From Bordetella genomosp. 8 (GTDB lineage: Bacteria > Pseudomonadota > Gammaproteobacteria > Burkholderiales > Burkholderiaceae_B), in the NCBI RefSeq assembly GCF_002119685.1, contig NZ_CP021108.1:1798001-1862000 (forward strand): a stretch of DNA of 64,000 nt, given 5' to 3'. Made by a program: the position numbers and the translations under genes. A model generated the notes under the pieces. That model made no database searches. It was not told where the DNA came from and worked only from the letters and a program-made list of their open reading frames with translations. Shown here in pieces: positions 1 to 10,187 of this stretch. Numbering within the stretch: the stretch's first letter is position 1; each line of letters opens with the position of its first letter.

Positions 1-2
1 AT

Positions 3-95
3 ATCGAGCAGGCCCACAAGCCGGACGAGTACGTGGCGATGGACCAGCTGGATGCCTGCGCGGCCTTCCTGAGGCGGGTCGGCCAGTCGGTCTAG
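3..95 (+). CDS. argE: Acetylornithine deacetylase, C-terminal end (partial)
   Basis: Only the last 30 codons lie in the window; the frame enters from the left edge and ends at TAG. The peptide contains QAHKPDEYV followed by an amphipathic [10 protein letters not shown] helix. An AHxPDEY segment near the C-terminus, whose His is a zinc ligand, is typical of the M20-family ArgE that deacetylates N-acetylornithine in arginine synthesis. The identification rests on this short tail, so another M20 deacetylase is possible. The stop lies 47 nt before the trpB start. Confidence 0.65.
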   Translation: MEQAHKPDEYVAMDQLDACAAFLRRVGQSV

Positions 96-142
96 CCGGG
101 CGCCGGCCGGCGCCTCAGGTAAAATACCGGGTTGCTAAAAAA

Positions 143-1357
143 GTGGTGAAAGCGGTGGCGAAACCTTACGACTTTCCGGATGCCCAGGGCCATTTCGGTC
201 CCTACGGCGGCGTATTCGTGGCGGAAACGCTCATGCACGCGCTCGACGAACTGCGCGAAGCCTACGACAGGTATCGCGTGGATCCTCAATTCATCGAGGA
301 ATTCAACTACGAGCTCAAGCATTTCGTCGGCCGCCCCAGTCCCGTCTACCATGCCCGCCGCTGGTCGAGCGAGCTGGGCGGCGCGCAGATCTGGTTCAAG
401 CGCGAAGACCTGAACCATACCGGCGCCCACAAGGTCAACAACTGCATCGGCCAGGCGCTGCTGGCGCGCCGCATGGGCAAGCCGCGCGTCATCGCCGAAA
501 CCGGCGCGGGCCAGCACGGCGTGGCCACCGCCACCGTGGCGGCCCGCTACGGCATGGAATGCATCGTCTACATGGGCAGCGAAGACATCCGCCGCCAGGC
601 GTCGAACGTCTACCGCATGAAGCTGCTGGGCGCGACCGTGGTGCCGGTGGAATCCGGTTCGCGCACGCTCAAGGACGCCCTGAACGAGGCCATGCGCGAC
701 TGGGTCACCAACATCGGCAACACCTTCTACATCATCGGCACCGTGGCCGGGCCCGACCCGTATCCGCGCATGGTGCGGGATTTCCAGACCGTCATCGGCA
801 AGGAATGCCTGTGGCAGATGCCGGAAGAAGCCGGCCGACAGCCCGACATCGTCGTCGCGGCGGTGGGCGGCGGTTCCAACGCCATGGGCATCTTCCACCC
901 GTATATTCCCTATGAAGACGTCCAGCTGGTCGGCGTGGAAGCGGCGGGCGAAGGTGTCGAGACCGGCCGCCACGCGGCTTCCATCGCGTCCGGCCAGGTC
1001 GGCGTGCTGCACGGCAACCGGACCTATGTGATCCAGGACGCCAACGGCCAGGTGCAGGAAACGCACTCGGTGTCGGCTGGCCTGGACTACCCCGGGGTCG
1101 GCCCCGAACACGCCTGGCTGAAGGACAGCGGCCGGGCGTCCTATGTCGGCGTGACCGATGACGACGCGCTCAAGGCCTTCCACGACTGCTGCCGCATCGA
1201 AGGCATCATGCCGGCGCTGGAATCCTCGCACGCGATCGCCCATGCCGTGCGCATCGCGCCGACCTTGCCCGCGGACACCCATATCCTGGTCTGCCTGTCC
1301 GGACGCGGCGACAAGGATATGCACACCGTGGCCGAGCGCGCCGGGCTGACGCTGTAA
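143..1357 (+). CDS. trpB: Tryptophan synthase beta chain
   Basis: Cytoplasmic PLP enzyme that condenses indole with serine to make tryptophan in the alpha2beta2 tryptophan synthase. At 404 residues it has the family's normal length. The segment HTGAHKVNN carries the PLP lysine (Lys97), and the phosphate-binding loop GGGSNAMG lies near residue 240. The start is a GTG; other in-frame GTGs at 146 and 155 are possible because no strong ribosome binding site decides between them. trpA follows 20 nt downstream, so the two subunits are probably co-transcribed. Confidence 0.97.
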   Translation: MVKAVAKPYDFPDAQGHFGPYGGVFVAETLMHALDELREAYDRYRVDPQFIEEFNYELKHFVGRPSPVYHARRWSSELGGAQIWFKREDLNHTGAHKVNNCIGQALLARRMGKPRVIAETGAGQHGVATATVAARYGMECIVYMGSEDIRRQASNVYRMKLLGATVVPVESGSRTLKDALNEAMRDWVTNIGNTFYIIGTVAGPDPYPRMVRDFQTVIGKECLWQMPEEAGRQPDIVVAAVGGGSNAMGIFHPYIPYEDVQLVGVEAAGEGVETGRHAASIASGQVGVLHGNRTYVIQDANGQVQETHSVSAGLDYPGVGPEHAWLKDSGRASYVGVTDDDALKAFHDCCRIEGIMPALESSHAIAHAVRIAPTLPADTHILVCLSGRGDKDMHTVAERAGLTL

Positions 1358-1377
1358 TCGACAGTGGTAATGACAGC

Positions 1378-2235
1378 ATGACCTCACGACAAGACCGTAT
1401 CGCCGCCGCTTTCTCCCGCGCCCGCGGCGATAAGCGCGCGGCCCTGATCCCCTACGTCGCCGCCGGCGATCCGTCGCCCGCGTCCTGCGTGCCGCTGATG
1501 CATGCGCTGGTGCGGGCGGGCGCCGACGTCATCGAACTCGGTGTGCCGTTCTCGGACCCCATGGCCGATGGCCCCGTCATCCAGCGCGCCACCGAGCGCG
1601 CCATCGCCCAGGGCATGAGCCTGCACGGCGTGCTCGATTCCGTCCGGCAATTCCGTGCCGATGACGACCGCACGCCCGTGGTGCTGATGGGTTACGCCAA
1701 TCCGATCGAGCGCATGGGGCAGGCCGGCTTCGCCGACGCCGCGCATGCGGCCGGCGTGGACGGCGTGCTGGTGGTCGACTATCCGCCCGAAGAAGTGCAG
1801 GCCTTCGCCGACCTGCTGGGCGCAAGGGGCATCGCGCCCATTTTCCTGCTGGCGCCCACTTCCACGGATGCGCGCATCCAGGCCGTCGGCAAGGTCGCGC
1901 GTGGCTATGTGTACTACGTGTCGCTGCGCGGCGTGACCGGCGCCGGCCATCTGGATACGGAAGACGTCGCCAGGCGGGTGGCGGACATCCGCCGCCACGT
2001 CCATATTCCCATCGGCGTCGGTTTCGGCATCCGCGACGCCGACAGCGCCCAGCGCGTCGCCAAGGTGGCGGACGCGGTGGTGATCGGCAGCAAGCTTATC
2101 GAGACCATGGAACAGGCAGTCGCCGGCGCCGCGGCCGACCGTCGCGACGAAGCCGCCATCACGGCCGCGCGCGACTGGCTGGGTGGCATACGTTCGGCAT
2201 TGGACCAGGCCGGACGCGGGGCGGCCGCGGCCTGA
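1378..2235 (+). CDS. trpA: Tryptophan synthase alpha chain
   Basis: Cleaves indole-3-glycerol phosphate to indole and glyceraldehyde 3-phosphate, channelling indole to TrpB. The 285-residue TIM-barrel protein carries the catalytic pair Glu53 and Asp64 within [16 protein letters not shown], and the phosphate-binding stretch [11 protein letters not shown] towards the C-terminus. The start is an ATG 20 nt after trpB. accD follows after 46 nt, the common trpBA-accD arrangement of betaproteobacteria. Confidence 0.97.
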   Translation: MTSRQDRIAAAFSRARGDKRAALIPYVAAGDPSPASCVPLMHALVRAGADVIELGVPFSDPMADGPVIQRATERAIAQGMSLHGVLDSVRQFRADDDRTPVVLMGYANPIERMGQAGFADAAHAAGVDGVLVVDYPPEEVQAFADLLGARGIAPIFLLAPTSTDARIQAVGKVARGYVYYVSLRGVTGAGHLDTEDVARRVADIRRHVHIPIGVGFGIRDADSAQRVAKVADAVVIGSKLIETMEQAVAGAAADRRDEAAITAARDWLGGIRSALDQAGRGAAAA

Positions 2236-2281
2236 GGCCCCGGCGCACCCCTATTCCTTCATCAGGACAAGAAACCAAGAA

Positions 2282-3157
2282 ATGAGCTGGATCGAAAAAC
2301 TCCTGCCTCCGCGCATCAACAAGACCACCGAACCCAGCGCGCGCCGCGTGCCCGAAGGTTTGTGGGTCAAGTGTCCGGCCTGCGAATCGGTGCTTTATAA
2401 CGAAGACCTGGCCGCCAACCTGCACGTCTGCCCCAAGTGCGACCATCACATGCGCATCGGGGCGCGGGCGCGCATCGACTCGCTGCTGGACCTGGAAGGC
2501 CGTGTCGAAATCGGCCAGAGCATCCGGTCCGTCGATACGCTCAAGTTCAAGGACAGCCGCAAGTACCCCGAGCGCATCCAGGAAGCGGTCAAGCAGACGG
2601 GCGAAACCGATGCGCTGGTGGTCGTCAGCGGCTCCATCCGCAGCGTTCCGGCGGTGGTGGCCTGCTTCGAATTCGAATTCATGGGCGGATCCATGGGCTC
2701 CGTCGTCGGCGAACGCTTCGCCCGCGGCGCCCAGGCGGCGCTGGACCAGAAGACCGGCTTCGTCTGCGTGGCGGCTTCCGGCGGCGCGCGCATGCAGGAA
2801 AGCCTGCTGTCGCTGATGCAGATGGCCAAGACCAACGCGATGCTGACCCGCCTGGCGGCCGCCGGACTGCCGTTCATCAGCGTGTTGACCGATCCCACGA
2901 TGGGCGGTGTGTCCGCCAGCTTCGCCTTCATGGGCGACGTCGTCATCGCCGAACCCAAGGCGCTGATCGGCTTTGCCGGTCCGCGCGTGATCGAGCAGAC
3001 CGTGCGCGAAAAACTGCCTGAAGGTTTCCAGCGCGCCGAGTTCCTGCTGCAGAAGGGCGCCGTCGACATGGTCGTCGACCGCCGCCAGTTGCGCGAGGAA
3101 ATCGCCCGCCTGCTGGCCTTGCTGGCGCGGCAGTCGGCCGACGTGGTCGCGGCCTGA
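2282..3157 (+). CDS. accD: Acetyl-CoA carboxylase carboxyltransferase subunit beta
   Basis: Beta subunit of the carboxyltransferase half of acetyl-CoA carboxylase, which makes malonyl-CoA for fatty acid synthesis. It has 291 residues. An N-terminal four-cysteine zinc ribbon uses Cys31, Cys34, Cys50 and Cys53, and is followed by the crotonase-like carboxyltransferase fold with the GGARMQE segment. The ATG at 2282 is preferred over an upstream in-frame start at 2183, which would overlap trpA, because MSWIEKLL is the usual AccD beginning. Confidence 0.96.
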   Translation: MSWIEKLLPPRINKTTEPSARRVPEGLWVKCPACESVLYNEDLAANLHVCPKCDHHMRIGARARIDSLLDLEGRVEIGQSIRSVDTLKFKDSRKYPERIQEAVKQTGETDALVVVSGSIRSVPAVVACFEFEFMGGSMGSVVGERFARGAQAALDQKTGFVCVAASGGARMQESLLSLMQMAKTNAMLTRLAAAGLPFISVLTDPTMGGVSASFAFMGDVVIAEPKALIGFAGPRVIEQTVREKLPEGFQRAEFLLQKGAVDMVVDRRQLREEIARLLALLARQSADVVAA

Positions 3158-3192
3158 GGCTGTCCGAAGCGGTCTGACGCCGCCCGAGGCCG

Positions 3193-3212
3193 CTCAAGGC
3201 GAGCCCCTTGAG
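3193..3212 (+). terminator. Hairpin downstream of accD
   Basis: A perfect 7-bp inverted repeat, CTCAAGG and CCTTGAG, flanks a 6-nt loop 35 nt after the accD stop. It lacks a T-run, so it could be a weak or Rho-assisted terminator or an mRNA-stabilising hairpin. Confidence 0.35.
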
Positions 3213-3423
3213 GATACGCCGGCGCGCCCGCGCGCCGCGCTGCGGGGCATCTTGCGAGCCGGCCCGAAGAGGCGGCCGCCTCGTTCCAGCGATTGGTCGT
3301 CCTGGTGGAACACAGTTTCCCTTGGGACCGTGGCGTTTCGGCACACATCCGTTTGGTTGGCACACGGTTTTTCTGATAAGTTACAGCGTCTTTTTGTTTC
3401 TTCTCATCGCTGGAGTTGGTCCA

Positions 3424-3975
3424 ATGAACCGTGGTCATAAAAACAAAATCATTGCTGGCGCGCTGACCGCACTGGCAATGGCATGCGTGACGCTTCCGGC
3501 GCAGGCGCAACTGGCGCGCACGAACGGCGGCGTCAGTGTGCAGATGGGTATCGGTGAAAAATACAACCGTACCACCGTCAACTACGAAACCGCGCCGCTG
3601 TGGAATTACGATTTCGGCGGCGGCTGGGGCAAGCTCGACCTGACGGGCGAGCTGGGCGTGTCCTACTGGTGGGCGCACCAAGGCGCGCATCCCAGCAGCG
3701 CCTGGCAGCTGAACGCCATCCCCATGTTCCGCTGGTGGCTGACCGATCGCTTCTTCTTCGAAGGCGGTGTGGGCCCGACGGTCTTCAACAAGACCCGTTT
3801 CGCGGACAAGACCATCAGTACGGCCTTCCAGTTCGGCGACCATATCGGGTTCGGCTATCAACTGACCGAATCCAGCCGCCTGAGCCTGCGGTATTCGCAC
3901 TTCTCCAACGCCAGCATCAAGACCCCCAACCCGGGCCTGGATGTGACGCAGCTCACCTACACCTATCTGTTCTGA
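3424..3975 (+). CDS. pagL: Lipid A 3-O-deacylase PagL
   Basis: Outer-membrane beta-barrel esterase that removes the 3-O-linked acyl chain of lipid A. The 183-residue protein begins with a signal peptide probably cleaved after PAQAQ (about residue 29). The family signature near the C-terminus reads SHFSNASIKTPNPG, with the catalytic pair His159 and Ser161. The third catalytic position, 14 residues after the His, is Asp173, where the Pseudomonas aeruginosa enzyme has Glu. The protein ends in Phe, as expected for BamA substrates. It stands alone, 266 nt after accD and convergent with the doxX gene. The start at 3424 places the signal peptide at the N-terminus. Confidence 0.9.
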   Translation: MNRGHKNKIIAGALTALAMACVTLPAQAQLARTNGGVSVQMGIGEKYNRTTVNYETAPLWNYDFGGGWGKLDLTGELGVSYWWAHQGAHPSSAWQLNAIPMFRWWLTDRFFFEGGVGPTVFNKTRFADKTISTAFQFGDHIGFGYQLTESSRLSLRYSHFSNASIKTPNPGLDVTQLTYTYLF

Positions 3976-4040
3976 CAGGGCTTTTGGCCCGGGCCCGCGG
4001 GCGGGGCGCATAGCCGCGCTCCCGCCAGGGCCCGCCGCCG

Positions 4041-4110
4041 CGCCCGGGTGATTCCCGCCCGGGTGATCCCACCAGGGCGATTCCACCCGGGTGACCCCAC
4101 CTGGGCCACC
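4041..4110. repeat. Degenerate tandem repeat, unit 14-15 bp
   Basis: About five head-to-tail copies of a unit close to CCCGGGTGATTCC are visible, with copies beginning near 4042, 4057, 4071, 4085 and 4099. The first, second and fourth are most alike; the third and fifth are degenerate. It lies between the convergent pagL and doxX genes and encodes nothing recognisable. Confidence 0.7.
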
Positions 4111-4126
4111 TGCCCAGCATCCCGAC

Positions 4127-4624
4127 CTACAGGCGTTTCGCGATGCCGTGGTCCAGCGCATAGGCGCCGCCGCCGCGACCCGCCATATACAATGCCAGCA
4201 CGCCCATCAGCACCGGGTATTCGATGCCCCGGTCTATCCATGGCCAGGTCGGCCCCAGCGCATAGCTGATCGCCGCCATCTCGACCGCGAACAGCAGGGC
4301 CATCGCCCGCGTACACAGCCCCAATCCCAGCATCAAGGCCCCGCCGGTTTCCAGTAGCATGACCAGGAAAGCCAGTTGCGGCGCGAACGGCAGGCCTATC
4401 GCCGTCCGGATCAGGTTGATGGAGCCCGCCATCGGATCCGCCATCGACCCATGCGACGCGCCCAGCGCCTTGGGCAGGCCATGCGTGAACAGGACAACGG
4501 CGAAGGCCACGCGCAGCACGGCATAAAGGATGGGCTCCCAGCCCGTCATACGGGTATTGAAATGCGCGAGTCGTCCGCGCCAACCGGGCAGTTCCTTGGC
4601 AATGGGCAGTTCATTGGCGATCAT
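4127..4624 (-). CDS. DoxX family membrane protein
   Basis: A 165-residue integral membrane protein of the DoxX family, with about four hydrophobic segments beginning after residue 30 and the family-like VLFTHGLPKAL stretch in the first one. DoxX proteins are linked to redox and electron-transfer processes, but the biochemical role of this one cannot be assigned. A ribosome binding site AGGAG precedes the ATG. It is the third gene of a minus-strand unit after the SDR and the tautomerase, 29 nt behind the latter, so probably shares its regulation. Confidence 0.85.
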   Translation of the reverse strand: MIANELPIAKELPGWRGRLAHFNTRMTGWEPILYAVLRVAFAVVLFTHGLPKALGASHGSMADPMAGSINLIRTAIGLPFAPQLAFLVMLLETGGALMLGLGLCTRAMALLFAVEMAAISYALGPTWPWIDRGIEYPVLMGVLALYMAGRGGGAYALDHGIAKRL

Positions 4625-4653
4625 GGCAGGCTCCTGTTGGTTGGTGTCGGGGA

Positions 4654-4887
4654 TCAGCTGGACTTGTCCTGCCCAGGGGTGGGGGCAAGTCCCATCTTGG
4701 CCAGGGTCAGCGTTTCGTTGGCCCGGCCCCAGCCGCCGTCGGCGACTTCCTCCACCAGCACCATGGAATAAGGGCGGGCGGCCTCGCCGAAGTATTCGAC
4801 GAACATGGCCGTGGTCCGGTGGATGATTTCTTCCTTGCGGGCGTGATCCAGTATCCCTTCGGGGAACTTGTAGTTGGCGAATGGCAT
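4654..4887 (-). CDS. Tautomerase family protein (4-oxalocrotonate tautomerase-like)
   Basis: A 77-residue protein that starts MPFANYKFPEG, so Pro2 becomes the N-terminal catalytic proline of the tautomerase superfamily once Met is removed. The middle part (HRTTAMFVEYFGE, then SMVLVEEV) matches the beta-alpha-beta unit of the family. The length fits small tautomerases. The substrate is unknown. It lies between an SDR oxidoreductase gene and a doxX gene on the same strand. Confidence 0.8.
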   Translation of the reverse strand: MPFANYKFPEGILDHARKEEIIHRTTAMFVEYFGEAARPYSMVLVEEVADGGWGRANETLTLAKMGLAPTPGQDKSS

Positions 4888-4977
4888 GGTTGTTTCCTTG
4901 AAAAGTCGAGTCGAGGCTGTGGGTAGAGCGGCGGATAAGGCGGCGAACAGGGCAGCTGCAGCCTAGGCCAAAGCGGG

Positions 4978-5718
4978 TCAGGCAAAGCCGCCGTTGGCGC
5001 GGAGGACCTGGGCGTTGACCCAGCCGCCATCCGGTCCCGCCAGGAACGAGACCGCGCTGGCGATGTCGTCCGGGGTGCCCAGGCGTTGCAACGGCGCCAG
5101 GTTGGCGATCTGCTCGATCTGTTCCGGCGACTTGCCGTTCAGGAACAGCTCGGTGCCGACAGGACCCGGGGCGACGGCGTTGACCGTGATACCGCGCCCG
5201 CGCAGCTCGTTGGCCAGCACGCGCACCAGTCCCTCCACACCGGCCTTGGACGCGATATACGGGCCATAGGCGGGGAAGGATTTGGCGATGACGCTGGTGG
5301 ACAGGGCGATGATGCGGCCACCGTCGCCCACCTGCGCGGCGGCTTCGGCCAGGACCAGGAAGGCGCCGCGCAGATTCGTCGCAATCACCTTGTCGAAGTC
5401 GGCCAGCCTGTCGGTCGCGATCGGCGCCATCGGCATGATGCCGGCGCTGTTGATCACCACGTCGATGCGGCCATAGGCCTGCCTGGTCTGCGCGAACAGT
5501 GCGGCGACGTCCTCGGGGCTGGCGACGTCGCCCTGGATGGCGATGGCCTTGCCGCCGGCCGCCTGGATCGCGGCCACCGTCTCGTCAGCCTTGGCCGCGT
5601 TGCCGGCGTAGTTCACCGCGACCGCATAGCCATCCGCCGCCAGCCGGACGGCGATGGCGCGGCCGATACCGCGTGAGCCACCAGTGACGATGGCCGCTTT
5701 CTGCTGGGTTGCGCTCAT
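4978..5718 (-). CDS. SDR family NAD(P)-dependent oxidoreductase
   Basis: A 246-residue classical short-chain dehydrogenase. The dinucleotide-binding motif VTGGSRGIG spans residues 11-19, the NSAG motif is near residue 90, the catalytic Ser lies near 140-142, and Tyr154-xxx-Lys158 completes the active site. The substrate cannot be predicted, although overall it resembles 3-oxoacyl-ACP reductase-like SDRs. It is the first gene of the SDR-tautomerase-doxX unit and is transcribed divergently from a LysR gene, a common layout for a LysR-controlled target. Confidence 0.88.
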   Translation of the reverse strand: MSATQQKAAIVTGGSRGIGRAIAVRLAADGYAVAVNYAGNAAKADETVAAIQAAGGKAIAIQGDVASPEDVAALFAQTRQAYGRIDVVINSAGIMPMAPIATDRLADFDKVIATNLRGAFLVLAEAAAQVGDGGRIIALSTSVIAKSFPAYGPYIASKAGVEGLVRVLANELRGRGITVNAVAPGPVGTELFLNGKSPEQIEQIANLAPLQRLGTPDDIASAVSFLAGPDGGWVNAQVLRANGGFA

Positions 5719-5836
5719 GGGGTAACTCCTTGTTATGTAGGGCGATGCCCGATGAAGTACATTGTTCTTGTTTACGCTTCTGGGATAAATGCCCTAGGAT
5801 TGCTATCTAAATTCAACCGACGACAACAATTCCGCC
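5719..5836. promoter_or_regulatory. Divergent control region between SDR and LysR genes
   Basis: This 118-nt interval is AT-richer than its surroundings and must hold both start regions. A ribosome binding site AAGGAG precedes the SDR start on the minus strand. LysR regulators usually bind such intervals, but I could not pick out a convincing T-N11-A site. Confidence 0.5.
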
Positions 5837-6745
5837 GTGGACCGCTTCGAATCCCTACAGCTCTTCACCCGGATCGTCGAGTCCGGCAGTTTCAGCCAGG
5901 CGGCGGCGTCCCTGGACATCCCCCGGGCGACCGCCACCCACGCCATCAAGGCCCTGGAGTCCCGCCTGGGTACGCGGTTGCTGGAGCGCACCACACGCCA
6001 CGTCCGCCCGACCCTGGACGGACAGGCCTTCTACGAGCGATGCGTTTCGGTATTGAGCGAACTGGACGACGCAGAAGCCTCGCTGCAGCACATCGCCTCC
6101 AATCCCCGCGGAACCTTGCGGGTGGATATGCATGGCACGCACGCGACGCAGATCGTCCTGCCAGCCATTCCCGAGTTTCGCGAACGCTATCCCGGCATCG
6201 ACCTGGTGGTCAGCAGCGGCGACCGCCTGGTCGACCTGGTAAGGGAAGGGGTGGACTGCGTCATCCGCGCGGGCACGCCGCGCGATTCATCGCTGGTCGC
6301 GCGGCGCCTGGCGGCGCTGCCCCAGGCGATCTGCGCCAGTCCGGAATACCTGGCGCGTTTCGGCACGCCCGCGCACCCGGACGATCTGGCGCAACATCAG
6401 ACGGTCAAGTTCTTCTCCAGCAGCGGTGCGTCGGACTACCCGCTGGAACTGATCGTCGATGGGAAGGTGCAGGCGTACACGCTGGACGGCTGGATGTCCG
6501 TCAACGACGCGGAAAACTATTTCGTTTGCGGACTGCGCGGCTGCGGGTTGATCCAGATTCCGCGTTTCCACATGGAAGAAGCGCTGCGCGACGGCCGGCT
6601 CGTGGAGGTGCTGGCCGCTTGGCGCAGCCCCGACATGCCGCTGGCGGCGTTCTATCCGCACCACCGGCAACTGTCGCCGCGGGTCCGGGTGTTCATCGAC
6701 TGGCTGACGAAACTGTACGAGACGCGCTTCGGGCCTTTGCCCTGA
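5837..6745 (+). CDS. LysR family transcriptional regulator
   Basis: A 302-residue LysR-type regulator. An N-terminal winged helix-turn-helix (residues about 1-60, with SFSQAAASLDIPRATATHAI as its core) precedes a periplasmic-binding-like effector domain to the C-terminus. It resembles the branch of LysR proteins often found beside SDR or quinone-reductase genes. The start is GTG. It is divergent from the SDR-tautomerase-doxX unit, which is its likely target. A strong terminator follows. Confidence 0.9.
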   Translation: MDRFESLQLFTRIVESGSFSQAAASLDIPRATATHAIKALESRLGTRLLERTTRHVRPTLDGQAFYERCVSVLSELDDAEASLQHIASNPRGTLRVDMHGTHATQIVLPAIPEFRERYPGIDLVVSSGDRLVDLVREGVDCVIRAGTPRDSSLVARRLAALPQAICASPEYLARFGTPAHPDDLAQHQTVKFFSSSGASDYPLELIVDGKVQAYTLDGWMSVNDAENYFVCGLRGCGLIQIPRFHMEEALRDGRLVEVLAAWRSPDMPLAAFYPHHRQLSPRVRVFIDWLTKLYETRFGPLP

Positions 6746-6809
6746 GTCTTTGATCCGAACCTGGTTCGATGGCGAGAGCGTACGGCCGCGCGGCGGGTAC
6801 CGCGCAAGC

Positions 6810-6843
6810 AAAAAGGGCTGCCCCGATCGGGACAGCCCTTTTT
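6810..6843. terminator. Bidirectional Rho-independent terminator
   Basis: An 11-bp stem (AAAAAGGGCTG with CAGCCCTTTTT) continues after one mismatch into three G-C pairs around a GATC loop. A-runs and T-runs on the two sides mean it can act in both directions, ending both the LysR gene and rne, which converge here. Confidence 0.9.
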
Positions 6844-6887
6844 GTTCGAGATCCGCCTGGCTCGGCGGAACCCCGGCTTGCCTTGCC

Positions 6888-9800
6888 TTAGTGGCGCGTT
6901 TCCACCTGGACCAGCGGCGAAGACGACACCGGCGCCACGGGCTTGCGCTCGCGGCCCAGGCGCATGGGCGTATGGCTGGCGGCCATGCGCTGCTGGGTCT
7001 GGGCGTGGCGATCCGGATCGGTCTCCACCCAGGTCAGGCCGGCGGCATTGACGACGTCCTGCAGGTTTTGCTTCGAACCCGTTTGCGCGGGCGCCGGCGC
7101 AGGGGACTGAGTCGGCGCAACGGTGGCGGCCTCAGGCTCCGCCTTGTACGTTTCGCTCGCCTGCGGCGCCACGTACGATGGGGCGGCAGGCGCGGCGGCA
7201 GGCGCGGCGGCAGGCTCGCCTTGCGCGACCGGCGTCGCCTGGACGGGAGCAGGCGTCACGGGTGTGGGCTGGGAGGCCGGTTCGTGAGCGGCCGTGGCCG
7301 CGACGGGAGCGCCCGGCGCGCCATCGGGCGACGTGGACGGCGCCGCGGGCAAGGCGGTGCTGACCGGCACCGGCTGCGCGGGCGGTTGCGGGACGGGCGC
7401 GGCCTCCCGCGGCACGGACGTGCTGGACGGGGTGCTGATCGGAGCGGGGGCCGGTTGCGTTTCAGCGCGGTCGACCTGCGGTGCCGCGGGGGCCGAAGCA
7501 GGCGCCGAGACAAACGCATCCTGGCCGGCGACCGTCTCCACCGGCGCCACCGTGGGGATGGGCTGGGGAGCGCTGGCCGCGACGGGCTGCGCCGTCATCG
7601 AGCCGGGCTGGGTGGCCTGCACGGGCGTGGGCTGGGTGACAACCTGGGCCGAGTCTTCAGGGCTGCTGGCGCGCGGCGTCGTTTCGAACCGCGGCGCTTG
7701 CTCGGACTGGACCGGGGTGGCCACTTCCGACAGCGCGGCCTGGGCTTCCGAGGCCAGTGCTTCGTCGCCTTCCGCCAGGCCGTCCTGGCCGGCTTCGCCG
7801 TTCACGCCGGAACCGTCCTCGTTGGCACGGCGGCCGCGGCGGCTGCGACGGCGGCGGCGCTTGCGCTCGGGATCGTTGCCCGCGTCCGCGCCTTGGCCTT
7901 GCTCGTCGGCTTCCAGCGCCATATCCGCGGCGTTGTCGGCCGTTTCGTCGGCGTTGTCGGGCGGGAGCGCGGCGGCCACGGTTTCAGCCAGGGCCGCGAC
8001 CATGCTTTCCTGCTCGCTCATGGGAGCGTCGGCCTGGTCCTCGCGGCGGCCGCGTCCACGGCCACGGCGTCCGCGATTGCCGCGGGCGGGTGTGGCGTCG
8101 TCGCCGGTTTCCGGCGCCAGGGCGCGCTCGGGATGCGCCTGGGCCTGGGCAATGATCTCACGCTGCTGGGCGTCGGCGTTGCGGGCGGGGCGGTCGCCGC
8201 GTTCCGCGCGTTCGGCGCGATCCGGACGTTCGCCGCGTTCGTTCCTTTCGGTGCGCTCGCCATCGCCGCGGCGTCCGCCGCGCACGTGGTGACGCAGGCC
8301 TTCGCCTTCGGCCGCTTCCGGACGGGCTTCATGCCGGCGGTTGCGATTGCGGTCGGACCCGTGGCGTTCGCCGCGGCGATCCTGGCCGTCGTGGGTGCGC
8401 GACTTGGCGCGCGTATTGGCCCGACGGGCGTCCGCCGGCTGGGCGGGTTCCGCCGCGGCGGGCGTGGCTTCGCCGCCGGTGAACCAACCCATCACGCGCT
8501 TGAACAGGCCGCCCAGGCCGGGCGCGGCGGGGGCCGATGCGGCAGCCACCGGGGCCGGCGCGGGCGCGGTGGACACGGGCGCCGGCTGGGCCGGGGTGAT
8601 GCCCTTGACCAGCGCTTCGGGGCGGGCCTTGATTTCCTGTTCGCGGGGCGCCCAGGCGACTTCGGTGGCGGGCGCGTCGGCCAGCTCGAAGCTGGTCTTC
8701 ATTTCCTCCAGCCGCGGGTCGTCGTGGCGCAGACGTTCGATATGGTGATGCGGCGTTTCCAGATGCTTGTTGGGGATCAGCACCAGGTTGACCTTCAGGC
8801 GGGCTTCCATCTTGGCGATGTCGGCGCGCTTTTCGTTCAGCAGGAAGGTGGCCACGTCGACCGGCACCTGTGCGTGCACGGCGGCGGTGTTTTCCTTCAT
8901 GGCTTCTTCCTGCAGCAGGCGCAGGACGTGCAGGGCGCTGGACTCGGCGTCACGGATCACGCCGGTGCCATTGCAGCGCGGGCAGGTGATGTGGGAGCCT
9001 TCGTTCAGGGCCGGGCGCAGGCGCTGCCGCGACAATTCCATCAGGCCGAAGCGCGAGATCTTGCCCATCTGCACACGAGCGCGGTCGAAATGCAGGGCAT
9101 CGCGCAGGCGCTGTTCGACGGCACGCTGGTTCTTGCCGTCTTCCATGTCGATGAAGTCGATGACGATCAGGCCGCCCAGATCGCGCAGGCGCAACTGGCG
9201 GGCCACTTCGTCGGCCGCTTCCTGGTTGGTGCGCAGGGCGGTTTCCTCGATGTCGGCGCCGCGGGTCGAGCGCGCGGAGTTCACATCGACGGCCACCAGC
9301 GCTTCGGTATGGTCGATCACGATGGCGCCGCCGGAGGGCAGGGTCACCGTGCGCGAATAGGCGGTTTCGATCTGATGTTCGATCTGGAAGCGCGAAAATA
9401 GCGGAACATCGTCGCGGTAGCGCTTTACGCGCTGGACGTTGTCCGGCATCACCACGCTCATGAACGCCGTGGCCTGATCGGCGATTTCGTCGGTATCTAT
9501 CAGGATCTCGCCGATTTCCGGCGAGAAATAGTCCCGAATCGCCCGGATGACCAGGCTGGATTCCAGGTAGATCAGGATGGGGGCGGAATTGTCGCGGGCG
9601 GCGCCGTCGATGGCCGTCCACAGCTGCATCAGGTAGGAAAGGTCCCACTGCAGTTCTTCGACGTTGCGGCCGATGCCGGCCGTACGGGCGATGATGCTCA
9701 TGCCCTGCGGCACCTGGAGCTGCTCCATGGTGTCGCGCAATTCCTGCCGGTCCTCGCCTTCCACCCGGCGGGATACGCCGCCGCCGCGGGGGTTGTTGGG

Positions 9801-10187
9801 CATCAGGACCAGGTAGCGGCCTGCCAGGGAAATGAACGTGGTCAGGGCGGCGCCCTTGTTGCCGCGTTCTTCCTTTTCCACCTGGACGATCAGTTCCTGG
9901 CCTTCGCGCAGGGCGTCCTGGATGCGGGCGGTGCGTACGTCGACGCCTTCCTTGAAATAACTGCGGGCGATTTCCTTGAACGGCAGGAAGCCGTGGCGGT
10001 CTTCGCCGTAGTTGACGAAGCAGGCCTCGAGGCCTGGTTCGATGCGGGTGATGATGCCTTTGTAGATGTTGCCTTTACGCTGTTCGCGGCCGGCGGTTTC
10101 GATGTCCAGATCGATGAGTTTCTGCCCATCGACAATGGCAACGCGCAACTCTTCAGGGTGCGTTGCATTGAACAACATGCGCTTCAT
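6888..10187 (-). CDS. rne: Ribonuclease E
   Basis: Essential endoribonuclease and degradosome scaffold for mRNA turnover and rRNA/tRNA processing. It has 1099 residues. An S1 domain (about 40-120), the RNase H-like and DNase I-like catalytic core with Asp in AVDVNSARS and VIDFIDME, and the zinc-link CPRCNGTG near residue 405 are all present. From about residue 560 it becomes low-complexity: Arg-rich blocks ([24 protein letters not shown]), then a Pro/Ala-rich stretch, then a conserved-looking tail with [11 protein letters not shown]. The start is set at [17 protein letters not shown], the family beginning, with GGAG upstream; an in-frame ATG 21 nt earlier lacks a good site. It is divergent from rluC. 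Confidence 0.97.
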   Translation of the reverse strand: MKRMLFNATHPEELRVAIVDGQKLIDLDIETAGREQRKGNIYKGIITRIEPGLEACFVNYGEDRHGFLPFKEIARSYFKEGVDVRTARIQDALREGQELIVQVEKEERGNKGAALTTFISLAGRYLVLMPNNPRGGGVSRRVEGEDRQELRDTMEQLQVPQGMSIIARTAGIGRNVEELQWDLSYLMQLWTAIDGAARDNSAPILIYLESSLVIRAIRDYFSPEIGEILIDTDEIADQATAFMSVVMPDNVQRVKRYRDDVPLFSRFQIEHQIETAYSRTVTLPSGGAIVIDHTEALVAVDVNSARSTRGADIEETALRTNQEAADEVARQLRLRDLGGLIVIDFIDMEDGKNQRAVEQRLRDALHFDRARVQMGKISRFGLMELSRQRLRPALNEGSHITCPRCNGTGVIRDAESSALHVLRLLQEEAMKENTAAVHAQVPVDVATFLLNEKRADIAKMEARLKVNLVLIPNKHLETPHHHIERLRHDDPRLEEMKTSFELADAPATEVAWAPREQEIKARPEALVKGITPAQPAPVSTAPAPAPVAAASAPAAPGLGGLFKRVMGWFTGGEATPAAAEPAQPADARRANTRAKSRTHDGQDRRGERHGSDRNRNRRHEARPEAAEGEGLRHHVRGGRRGDGERTERNERGERPDRAERAERGDRPARNADAQQREIIAQAQAHPERALAPETGDDATPARGNRGRRGRGRGRREDQADAPMSEQESMVAALAETVAAALPPDNADETADNAADMALEADEQGQGADAGNDPERKRRRRRSRRGRRANEDGSGVNGEAGQDGLAEGDEALASEAQAALSEVATPVQSEQAPRFETTPRASSPEDSAQVVTQPTPVQATQPGSMTAQPVAASAPQPIPTVAPVETVAGQDAFVSAPASAPAAPQVDRAETQPAPAPISTPSSTSVPREAAPVPQPPAQPVPVSTALPAAPSTSPDGAPGAPVAATAAHEPASQPTPVTPAPVQATPVAQGEPAAAPAAAPAAPSYVAPQASETYKAEPEAATVAPTQSPAPAPAQTGSKQNLQDVVNAAGLTWVETDPDRHAQTQQRMAASHTPMRLGRERKPVAPVSSSPLVQVETRH

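Noticed and set aside
6750..9401. An 883-codon open frame opposite rne
   Set aside because: It lies antisense to the conserved RNase E coding frame and is the low-complexity shadow of GC-rich, Arg/Ala/Pro-rich codons. No recognisable domain or start context.
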